Source of the DNA: Porogramme epimiltina
Lineage: Eukaryota; Basidiomycota; Agaricomycetes; Polyporales; Polyporaceae
Length of the DNA: 32,769 nucleotides
Direction of reading: 5' to 3'
Assembly (NCBI GenBank): GCA_900155495.1
Contig: FTLJ01000381.1
Span: forward strand, 1-32,769
Positions 1 to 8,724 of the stretch are shown here, piece by piece. The notes under the pieces were generated by a model. It did no database searches and was not told the DNA's origin. It worked only from the letters and a program-made list of their open reading frames with translations. Each line of letters begins with the position of its first letter. Within the stretch, counting starts at the first letter, position 1. Position numbers and translations under genes: made by a program.

Positions 1-440
1 CCCCCGCCTTGTCCCCTTATCTGTTAAATATTCGCCATTTTACGCTCTAGCCAATGAGGTAGTAGTATCCCTCATCCTTATCCTCGCTATCTGTATCTCC
101 AACACCTCGAAGTGTCTAAGTACTCAGATGAAGGCTCGCACGGCGATAGCGTAAATTTTTATATTGTGTCAATTGATCCCTCGCTTTTTTGTTCGCTCGT
201 GTTCGACGCGCGATTACATATTTTCGTGGTGTGCGCTTTCGTTACATATGTGTGCTATCATCAATAACATAGTACGACTATGTATGATCATACACAGGCT
301 AAGGCTACTATGTATTATCAGACATGGCCGGCGCCCGCGATGTCTGGCCGCGCGAGATCAGACATTCAGCCGCGCAGATGGGCGGCTACTGTGCACTGCA
401 TCACTGAGTAAGCCGCTGCATTGCACCGTCTGACTTAAGG
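1..440. other. Left flank outside the repeat array, no gene seen
   Basis: Nothing here aligns by eye to the other four units, whose similarity to unit A starts near position 440. The only notable pattern is a short imperfect repetition around 275-330 (CTATGTATGATCA / CTATGTATTATCA). The open frames are short and have no recognisable product. This is probably the left border of the array or of a unit that differs here. Confidence 0.4.
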
Positions 441-582
441 AAATTTGGTGATGAATGTCCGTTGTGTCCCTGAGGCAAAACAGCGTTGCGTTGCACTCCA
501 CCAGCACGCTGTATAGATCGATGGATCCCGACTACACCTCTGCTGCAAGTGGCAGTGTTTCAACTCTGCACGTGTTATCCTC

Positions 583-2322
583 TCAATAATCGATCTCACC
601 TGCCTCCCCGTTCTCGACCGTTTCATCTTCTATATGATCTGCGCTCAATTCTCCGTTAACTCCCGTAGTGCCATGGGCGGCAACAAAGCTCGGGAGAGAA
701 TTTCCTGAGTGGAATGAAATGTAAGCCGGATCGTCGGAGTCGACCTTGACAGAGCGTAGATTGGCTTCCTGGAGGTTGATGAGGAAGCGAGAGATGAGGA
801 CTGCTGTGAGGCTGTGTGATGATTATATGATAATAAGATTTAGCGAGTGCGGCGGATGACAGGGAGAAGGAATGGCGGCGTACGGCGTGGTGAAGAAGGC
901 AATATCGCTCCCAGAGATATTAGCGCTGTCCTGGATGAATATCTACGCAGGAGTCATTGATAGGTGCCAAATGTAGCGTAAACAATAGGAAATTCACTGA
1001 GGTGAAAGAGAATATCATGTCCAAAACATTTAGTACGAGAAGCAATCTGCGGGCCGCGTCAGTTTCACATAGCGGACCTCGCAACAAGCGGCATTTGTGA
1101 CACGTACACGAAATAGACAGTTCCTACCACGTACGAGTCAGATTGTCTCCCAGATGATGGAAGATATCGGATGCTTACCGTCACGCAAGAATACGTCCGT
1201 CAGAGTCAGGTGACGGTGCATAAGAAATGTTTTCTTTGGAGAGGCTTGGTGAATTAGATTCCACCAGGTGACGGCAATAACGAGGGCATCCGCGAAGATG
1301 ATGGATCCTCGGGATGCAATAGTCCCTGAAGTAGTGGTCAATTGAGGAACGGAATCCGAGACAGCTGGTTTCACACACAGCTATAATTGATGAAGATGCA
1401 TGAGTTCACGCCTGCAGCGACCGATGGGACGACGCGCTCACCCAATATACACCTGCTCCGAAGGTCCGAGCAGCAGCGCAACGCAGCCAAACACGGGGTC
1501 GACATATCCGCTGAATCCAAGTCCAAGCCTCGCCTGTCAGCGTGTATATATCACACCGTGAGTGCGAGTACATTCCCTAAGACGGCGAACGACACGCACG
1601 ACATTCACCGCGAAGGGACCGAGAGAAAGGAGGAGTATGAGTATGGAGAACGCCCTAGATTTGGTGAGAGCGAATGCTCGCATGGTAGAGAACACTAGAT
1701 GACTGACTGTGAGTAGAATGAGTCGCAGAGCGCGAGTGCACGTGTCGCCTACCTGCTGGTGGTATGAATGTGGCGATGTCCACAATAGTATATCCCCATT
1801 GGATCACGTTGCACCTGCAGTGCTTGCTGTCATGCCCCGTATCGAGAAGTGGCTGGGAGAAACATAACTCACACCTAGGGAGGTGCAAAGATGTCAGTCC
1901 AGATGGAATCGGGGCCATGGAAGTTAGCCTGACGTACTTCAATGCTCACGGATTTATCCAAATATGTCACCAGTCGGAGGGCAGAGTCCACGAGTATGAG
2001 GTATCTATTTGTGAGGAAGAGAGCAGCTGCGCCAGAGAACTTGGGCTTCCAGAAGAGGTCGATTTCGCTGTCGGTGGTGATGAGGTGCTCAAAGAAGATG
2101 AGTACTGGGAGGGTGCGACTTTCAGCATTGTGATCTGCATATGAGTGATGAGATTTGCAACTGGCCTGACGCTGTGAGGGTGACATAGGATTGTACATTA
2201 CTGCGATAGTATAGTGTTAGAGTGGAATGATGGATGCATGGGACAAGCCGTGCTACTTACAAATTGTCAAATAAAGCAACGACTGTGGTACCGTCGTTGG
2301 CTGCGGCGGGGTCACTGGACAT
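583..2322 (-). CDS. DUF6533 domain multi-pass membrane protein, copy A (intact)
   Basis: Member of the fungal DUF6533 family: predicted seven-helix membrane proteins of unknown function. Exons in coding order: 2322-2261, 2200-2162, 2118-1938, 1874-1873, 1814-1753, 1694-1600, 1533-1453, 1380-1179, 1123-1108, 1046-998, 942-884, 811-583. They total 1077 nt, 358 aa plus TGA, with no internal stop. All introns start GT and end AG. The ATG is the conserved MSSDPAAA start. Exon 3 carries the family signature (EHLITTDSEIDLFWKPKF, then LFLTNRYLIL). Later hydrophobic segments include IQWGYTIVDIATF, LILLLSLGPFAVNV, IIFADALVIAVTWW and VYFVLLLVLNVLDMIFSF. The last exon gives LTAVLISRFLINLQEANL and an acidic soluble tail. 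The 2-nt exon is required to keep frame. Being open over twelve exons, this copy is probably functional. The substrate or ligand is unknown. Confidence 0.85.
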
Positions 2323-2370
2323 GGTGAGGGAGTATTATCGGGTGCTGAAGGAGCTCATGCCGCTGCAGTG

Positions 2371-2383
2371 GCTCATATATCCC
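2371..2383 (-). promoter_or_regulatory. TATA-like element upstream of gene A
   Basis: On the minus strand the sequence reads GGGATATATGAGC, about 50-60 nt upstream of the ATG at 2322. The same GGnATATATGA or a close variant lies 60-65 nt upstream of the ATG in the other four copies, so it is probably the core promoter TATA box. The TSS position is inferred, not seen. Confidence 0.55.
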
Positions 2384-3628
2384 CCGGGTGACCGCCGACG
2401 GATAGGCTCCATCTATGCGTTCATTTGCGGAACGGCGCTAGCATGGGTGTCGGGTTTGCATCTCAGCACGCATCACTTACTCTGATGTTCTACATTCTCG
2501 CATGGAATGGATTGAGTTGCGCCTGCTCGGCTGTTCCCGTTGCAAATAGCATAGTGTGAATTCAATCTGCTGGGACAATGCGGGTGCCATTCAGCATGTG
2601 TAATACTAGGTAGGTAGTGCACCGAAACAATGTCTATGTCGCGGATTCGGCCCCTTGACAGTGCAAGAGGCTTGCTGATTTTAACTAGATTATGGCTGCT
2701 TGCCTCGTTCCTACAGAATTGAACTTCTGTCTCAGCTGAAACTGTGCCATCGTTGTGTGGATGGACGAAGGACGAGCTGGAGCGGTTGAGTACCAGCTTA
2801 AATCACGGCTTCTAATGCTCCAAGGTCCAGTCGATTTCAACCATCGAGATATGCAGTACCAGATGTGCTCTTCGACGTCATTCGTTTCTGTTGTATCTGA
2901 TATGTGTGGGGCGCATATAGATGTTCATGCTCTATCTGCAGCCGGACAAGCTCCGCGATTGTATGGTTCAACTGATTGTGATAGATGGCATCCGCACCGT
3001 ATATTCACTGTTGAGGCAGATTCTTCTAACGGGGGACTGAAATTTGCGGTCATGGTGTTAAATTCTCATGAAAATAGCTGTATGATTGTTAGACGGTTAG
3101 CTCCGTCTGTATATTTTGCCACATACATCAAGAGAAGACGACTGCGCTGTTCAATTTTGTATCAGCTGCTGTTGAGGGCTTCGAAAGGTCACGATGTCTG
3201 GACAATTACTCTCGGCTGGGAGAGACTTTAGAGTTAGTGTAGTTGGTCACTTGAAAGTTGAGAGCTTCTGGACGTCTTCGATCACTAGGCAGCCGCAGCT
3301 CAGCCGCTGAGGCGATGGATCCGGATTCGGGCCATAGATGAGGCCTTGAGGACCAGTCTACGCGGTGTAGAGATCGGGCCATGGGGGGTTCACGCATCAC
3401 GACCGAGCAAGATGGTTCGAAAATCTGTGCACTACACGGAGTGCGTGGGCGAATGCCACGTCGTATGACATGTGCATGACATTCTTAGTCTAATACAAGC
3501 CCTTTGTAGTCGTTTGTTATCGGCATACAAAAGGCTTTTATGTGGGGCCCGTGACATTAGATAATGGACGTCAATTTTCTCGAGTGGGACATTCGACCAT
3601 ACGCGCGGTACCACTGAATGGGCCCACT
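2384..3628. other. Unit A spacer, upstream of gene A
   Basis: This segment is similar to the equivalent regions of units C, D and E (for example the blocks near 2700-2900, 19400-19560 and 25260-25480 that share CTnCnTCCTACAGAAT-like and GTCGATTTCAACCATCG motifs). A 158-codon plus-strand frame at 2755-3231 is not kept in the other copies, which carry stops and indels in it, so I do not call it a gene. It may be promoter or spacer DNA. Confidence 0.5.
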
Positions 3629-3645
3629 GACCGAATTCGAATGCC
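3629..3645. repeat. Left target-site duplication of LINE tail
   Basis: GACCGAATTCGAATGCC, identical to 4302-4318. Together they flank the 656-bp insertion. Confidence 0.93.
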
Positions 3646-4049
3646 TCTCGGGCCACGCCCCGACGGGCGACTACACATCCCACATCCTGCAGAACGAGGA
3701 TGACACCATGTGTTGGTGCTTTTCGATCCCTCGACGAGAGGAGGCGGAGGCGGATGGCCACCCATACATAATACTCCCGGGCCTCAGGGAGTGGTCGCAC
3801 AACCGTAGCCACATCCTCCTCGGGTGTGAGTGGCACACGCAGCGGTTCCACGCGGCGCACTGGGAGGCGCTCCTCCGCGAGCTGGACCCCTTCCCCATCA
3901 TCATTGATTTTCTGATGGACAACCCAGGAGCGTTCACGTTCGGGGACTGCTCACTCCTGGCGTGCGAACTATGGCGACCGCACATCCTCCCTGGGATGCG
4001 CCCGGACACGTGCTGCAAGGTGCACCTCTACCGGGGTGCTGTGGTATGA
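3646..4049 (+). pseudogene. LINE ORF2 C-terminal fragment
   Basis: An open reading frame runs through the left target-site duplication into the element, so the apparent ATG at 3618 belongs to host DNA and is not a real start. The protein part has the GHAPTGDY motif, a CxC pair, and HxxxxC (HNRSHILLGC), followed by a DNPGAFTFGD-like end, as in the RNA-binding C-terminal tail after the RNase H domain of these elements. Endonuclease, RT and RNase H are absent, so it is a dead fragment. Confidence 0.8.
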
Positions 4050-4301
4050 CGCGCTGCGATTCCATCGGGCATACTTTACCCCCCGAGATTTTGCTTTTGT
4101 ACCCCTAACCCACCTCCCCCTCCCCGTTCGCGTGTTCCCCCGTTTTTGTCGGCGCCTCCAGCTCGAGCTACCCAGACAACATATTTTATTAGGCTGCTAT
4201 GTATACAGTACGCCCGCCCCCGCCCTGGCACCGCCGTGGGACCTCATGTACATACGGAACGAGGATGCAATACACCCCGCTAACACAAATAAATAAAAAA
4301 A
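3646..4301 (+). mobile_element. 5'-truncated non-LTR retrotransposon (LINE) tail
   Basis: A 656-bp insertion bounded by a perfect 17-bp target-site duplication. It ends in an A-rich tail (AAATAAATAAAAAAA at about 4287-4301), the hallmark of target-primed reverse transcription with a 5' truncation. It carries the last ~134 codons of a plus-strand ORF2 (to the stop at 4047-4049). These begin LSGHAPTGDYTSHIL and contain the C-x-C ... H-x4-C zinc-finger-like end (CWC, then HILLGC) typical of the C-terminus of fungal LINE ORF2 proteins. The remainder is 3' UTR. The other units lack it. It covers the part of ORF2 that the large LINE at 12.5-17 kb lacks, so whether the two belong to one family cannot be judged here. 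Confidence 0.88.
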
Positions 4302-4318
4302 GACCGAATTCGAATGCC
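4302..4318. repeat. Right target-site duplication of LINE tail
   Basis: GACCGAATTCGAATGCC, a perfect copy of 3629-3645 directly after the A-rich tail. Confidence 0.93.
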
Positions 4319-6856
4319 GATGCAGGGACTATTTCTGGACCGGAAGCACGGCCCAGCACGGCCGACTCCACAAGGCAAGCTAGCCTCCCAGACAGGCGCC
4401 GGCGATGCTCCGGCGTCTCACAATGGCCGAGACCGCCGCCGATGAGACCTTCCCTGGTCCCAGCCGACCTCGCGCTCCACCTCTCTCTTCGCATCCACTC
4501 TGGTCCTCCTGCTCGACCAATCGCAGCCGCCTTCTCCTTGTAATAGCTACACACCTTCTATCTCAAAAGACCGCCGCATTGGTTTCTAGAGCCCACTATC
4601 TATCTCCGGATGCAGATGTCTAGCCTCAGTCGCATCCTGCGCCGGTCTCTCCAAGGCGTATCCACATCGTCCGCCGTACGATGCATTCCGGATGCCAGCG
4701 CATGAGTGTATGGCCATTGGTACGTGCTCGATCTGTCGCATCCTCATCCGAGCCACCCTACCAACACCTGCCTTGGTGCGTTACGCCCTCTTCTCAGCCC
4801 TCCTCCACGAAGAAGGGCATTCCACTTTCCTGTCCCAGCGCGCACCAACAGGACGCCGAACGCCGAATCAGTCCTAAATCTTAACACAGAACGCGAGCCG
4901 TCATCGCTGTTGCCGCATCGATAGCAGGTCTCCGCATACGGCGCCCCCAACACTCAGTGTTGCAACCCTCCCACATCTGCGAACAGGATCTCGTCCGCCG
5001 AAGAGAGATGTGCACCGACCGGTGGGGCCCCCTCAAGCTCCAATCGTTTCAACGTTATCCAGAAATCTGGTCCCATTGTAGGCAGGATTGCGTGGTCGAG
5101 GAGGGCACGGCGTTTGAGGGTGGCTGGGTGCGAGGAATACCGGGTACTTGTGATGATGGGTAGAGAACTGAGGGCGAGGATACAGAGGGTATCTTCAGTC
5201 TACGTGGGTGTTACTTGATTTCGTGCACGCGATTCTTCCTGACCCGCAACGTTCGCCTCGCTAGCTGAGAGCGTTTAGGCTGCAAGAACAGCCCGCCCTA
5301 ATCGTCCCGCCGCTACAATGTTTCCCTCCTTCAACTGAAGTGCGCCATCGGAGCGCTTTGCATTTCCAATTCATTTCCTATGGTATCAACCGGAGGACGC
5401 ACAACGCTCTCCAACCGCAGCGGACCCCCCATGCGTCATCGTCTTTCCCAGACTCGCCGAACGATGTATGTAGGTGCCAATACCGGACTGGGAGCACGGC
5501 TTACTGCACGCCAGCCTCTCATTAGCACCCCGGGATCTCGGCTCCGGAGACTTGGTGGAGTACCAAAAAGAAGACAGACGCCGTCCCGGTCCGCCCCCAG
5601 CGCTGCGGTGCGTCCACTGCTCGCTTTGCCAGCGCTCAACCCCCAATCACCGCCGTCCTCCCTATCTCTAAGTATAGATCCGCTCACCCCTGACACCCGC
5701 ATCTCGCTAGAAGCGCACCCTTGATCTTCAGTTTCTAGTACTCCCATAGACATCAGGCGCGCGATCACTCACAGGATGCAAATGCTTTCCAGTCTCCCGG
5801 GTCTTTGACCAACTCAATCAGCTCTCCCTGCTGCATCTCGAGTCATCTTGGTGCCGCGGCGACGGCGCTGCAAGGCCAACTGTGCTCTTCGATATCCATA
5901 ATAGCTCATCGAGGGTGCGTGCTCCACATCTCGTTTCCATCCCTGCCAACGCCTCAACTTCGGGCTGCAGCACATCTCTCTACCCTCGCAACTACGAACA
6001 TTGCACGCTGCGGACACCGCTCGCAGCATCGTTCGTCCAGCCCGCCGTCGCCTCTGCGGAATCTTGCAAACTGCACGCAAGACCGCAGTTTTTACGTCGT
6101 GACACGCCAGGCTACCGCGGAAGGCTTCCTACGGAGGGCCTCGGCGGGAGTGCGCGCGCGCTGTGCGTTGCAAGTCGCCTCGGCGAACGTCCGCTAACTC
6201 AAAATGTGGAGGTGGCCGCCGAAGAGGTTATGGAGTATTGGCTTGGATATAAGCATGCGGCGAGAGTGGAGGCCGTGCGCCGAGAGAGTGGACGGGCACG
6301 CGTGAAGCGGTGATCGGGATCTTAGAGGTGTGTAGACTCATGTCATCCCGTTTTTGTACGTTCTCACCCACAATTCTCTCAGCGCGCAGTGTCTGGAACA
6401 AATGCATTCACCCGGCTCACGACTATTTCGTAGAAGTACAGAGCCAACTGATCCTGTATGTACACCCATTTGTCCCAATGAAGATGCATCTTACGCGTAC
6501 GACCCCTCCTTACGTCCATGTACGACTCGGCGCGCAGACCGAGGGGCTGTTACACCCAACTTTGTACTCTTCACCATTGGTTTTGGACCATATTAGGTGC
6601 TTCCATATCGTATATCGTTCCTACCTTAGCTTAATCTTCGCCCAAGAGTGTAATATTATTCATTCGTATCCCCGTCGTGACTCTAGGTACACTGTTCATC
6701 GTGTGAACCCCTTTCCAGTAGCCCTACAACTACGAATGGATGAAACAAACTCAGAGTGAAACACCCAGGAAAGAGACAATAGAAATACGGAGCCATGGAC
6801 ATCTATGATACCGCCGACGAGATTATACACCCCACCAGTCGCGAGGTTGTGCTTCC
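4319..6856. other. Unit A spacer with possible relic of a second gene
   Basis: Related sequence occurs at about 10000-11300 (unit B), 20150-21600 (C) and 27440-28550 (D). On the minus strand at about 4964-5145 an open stretch includes LLDHAILPTMGPDFWITLKR and GAHLSSADEIL. Unit D has a counterpart HAILPPMGPDI ... GGAHLASVDQT near 27970-28140, but units B and C show frameshifts there. On the plus strand, intron-like borders (GTACGT near 4720, TTCTCAG near 4797) recur in D (27703, 27774), C and B. I cannot tell which strand was coding and do not recognise a family. At best it is a decayed gene. Confidence 0.35.
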
Positions 6857-8654
6857 TCAACCTCGACAGTGTGTTTCAACTCCGGTCGTGTCACCTTCCC
6901 AGTGATCAACCTCACCTCCCTCCCCGCTCTCGAGAGATCCGCCTTGGATGTGCACTTCGCCCGGTCCGGCAGCCCCCATGGCAGCCCTAGGGGCGGCGAC
7001 GAAGCTCGGGAGAGAGTTATCGGAGTGTGACGAGACGTATGCAGGGTCGTCGGAGTCGACCTTGACAGATCGGAGATTGGCTTCCCGCAGGTTGATGAGG
7101 AAGCGGGAGATGAGGATGGCTGTGAGACTGTGTGACAGCGATAGGATGAGAGGTTAAAGTGGGCGTTACGAGATATGATGGGGAGGAACGGCGACGTACG
7201 GCGTGGTAAAGTCGGTGATATGGCTCACATTCCCACTAGTCCCGTCCTCGATGAATGTCTGCATAGAGATTGAACTTGTTGGGCGGTTCTAAACGTACGG
7301 TGAAATGAAGGAGATCTCACCGACGTCAAAGAGAATGTCAAGTGCAAAATATTCAGTATGAGAAGCGATCTGCGTGCTATGTGAATACCATGGAGTGGCC
7401 CTCACAGGATGCAACATCCGTGAGACGTGGGTGGACATACACAAAGTAGATGGTTCCTGTCACGTATGAGTATGAGAGCATTTCCTAGATATTGGAGACT
7501 TACCATCACGCAAGAATACGTCCGTCAGTGTCACGTGGCGTCGCATAAGGGAGGATTTCCTCGGAGGACCTCGGAGAAATAGCTCCCGCCAGGTGACAGC
7601 AATGACAAGTGCATCGGCGACAATGAGGGGGCCTCGGGAGGCAACGAGCCCTGAATAAGTCGTCAATTCAGGTAACGCCAATAGAGACACACGGTTTGGC
7701 GAATCTACGCACAACTATGATTCAAGAAGACAGGTCAGTTTGCGTCTTCAAGAACCGATGATACGAGGAGCTCACCCGATATACTCCTGTTGCGAGGGAG
7801 AAAACTGTAGTGACAGGCAGCCAAACACTGGGTCGACATATCCACTGAATCCAAGCGCGAGGTCAGCCTGTCAACGTGTGGGCATCGCATCAAGAGTGTG
7901 AGTGTATTCCGACAATGGGGGGCACGCACGACGTTTACAGCCAAAGGGCCGAGAGAAAGGAGCAAGATGAAGGCGGAGAACGCCCGGGATTTAGTTAGAG
8001 CGAGTGCTCGCATGGCAGAGAACGCTAAGAATTCATGTTCAGTGGGTTATCTCGCAGAGTGTGAGTTCAGGTGTGGCCTACCTGCCGGTGGTATGACTTC
8101 AGTGTACTCCACAATAACATATACCCATTGTATCCCGTTGCACCTGTGATTCCTGCTGTCAACTCGGGTAACGATGCTAGCAGCTAGGAACAACATAGCG
8201 TACACCTGGGGAGATGCGAAGATGTCAGCTCCACAAGGAATCGCCGGAATATGAGTCAATAGGACGCACCTCAAGAGTCATGGAGTCATCAAAAAGAGGT
8301 ACCAACTTGATTGTATATTGCAGAAGTATGAGGTATCTATTCGCCAGGAATAGTGCAGCGGCACCAGAGAATTTGGGCTTCCAGAAGAGGTCGATTTCGC
8401 GGTCGGTGGTGATGAGGTATTCGAAGAAGATGAGTACTGTGGGGGTGTGGCTGTCTGTGTTCTCCCCTACACATAAGCGGTATTACTCGCCACGGACCTG
8501 ATGTGACGACGGTGAAGTAGTTGTCTACGAGGCTGGGACGCTGTGTGGTGAGAAAGGACAGGATGGTGTCTACAGGAAGTTGTATTACTTACACAGAGTC
8601 AAATAGACCAATTATCGTGGTGCCGTCGACGGTCGCAGCAGGGTCACTAGACAT
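6857..8654 (-). CDS. DUF6533 domain membrane protein, copy B (one splice donor lost)
   Basis: Same 12-exon family model: 8654-8593, 8532-8494, 8450-8270, 8205-8204, 8143-8082, 8024-7930, 7867-7787, 7714-7504, 7456-7441, 7369-7321, 7258-7200, 7127-6857. Joined, these give 1128 nt (375 aa plus TGA) without an internal stop. The DUF6533 signature is EYLITTDREIDLFWKPKF. Exon 5 holds LALTKSRAFSAFILLLSLG and exon 7 holds LIVADALVIAVTW. One defect is visible: after exon 7 of the list (7787) the donor reads GAGTAT where all other copies have GT. The next GT (GTGAGC, 11 nt on) would shift the frame. The gene is therefore likely impaired, or uses a noncanonical or alternative splice. Exon 8 of the list is 9 nt longer than in the paralogues. 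An incipient pseudogene is my reading. Confidence 0.72.
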
Positions 8655-8713
8655 TTTGACCAGAGGGAGGGATGACGGCCCGTTGCTGACTGAATTGACA
8701 TCGTGGTGGCAGG

Positions 8714-8724
8714 TCATATATCCC
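8714..8724 (-). promoter_or_regulatory. TATA-like element upstream of gene B
   Basis: The minus strand reads GGGATATATGA about 62 nt upstream of the ATG at 8654, matching the position and sequence of the element in the other copies. Confidence 0.55.

Larger units (their letters stand above)
440..6790 (-). repeat. Tandem unit A (DUF6533 gene plus spacer)
   Basis: First of five diverged head-to-tail units. A good anchor is the motif around GGCGGCAACAAAGCTCGG near 674; the equivalent in the other units lies near 6990, 17210, 23000 and 29361. The unit holds intact DUF6533 gene copy A at its left end and a ~4.5-kb spacer to its right. A 5'-truncated LINE tail (3646-4301) inflates the unit. Unit borders are approximate because they were set by eye from similarity. 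Confidence 0.75.

Noticed and set aside
1437..1460. Alternative donor GG-GTGAGC just after exon 7 of the gene model
   Set aside because: It is present in all copies but leaves phase 2, which cannot join the next exon in frame. The donor 11 nt earlier (GTGTAT, GTCCAT or GTGAAT) gives phase 0.
1764..2144. Plus-strand ORFs antisense to the DUF6533 genes (also 23896-24459 and 8214-8501)
   Set aside because: They lie opposite exons and introns of the well-supported minus-strand genes. The frame is not kept between copies, and the GT/AG borders support the minus strand.
2755..3231. 158-codon plus-strand ORF
   Set aside because: The equivalent regions of units C, D and E do not keep the frame and no family motif is visible.
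3618..4049. 143-codon plus-strand ORF taken as a host gene
   Set aside because: Its ATG and first codons lie in host DNA and the target-site duplication. The rest is the C-terminus of a LINE ORF2.
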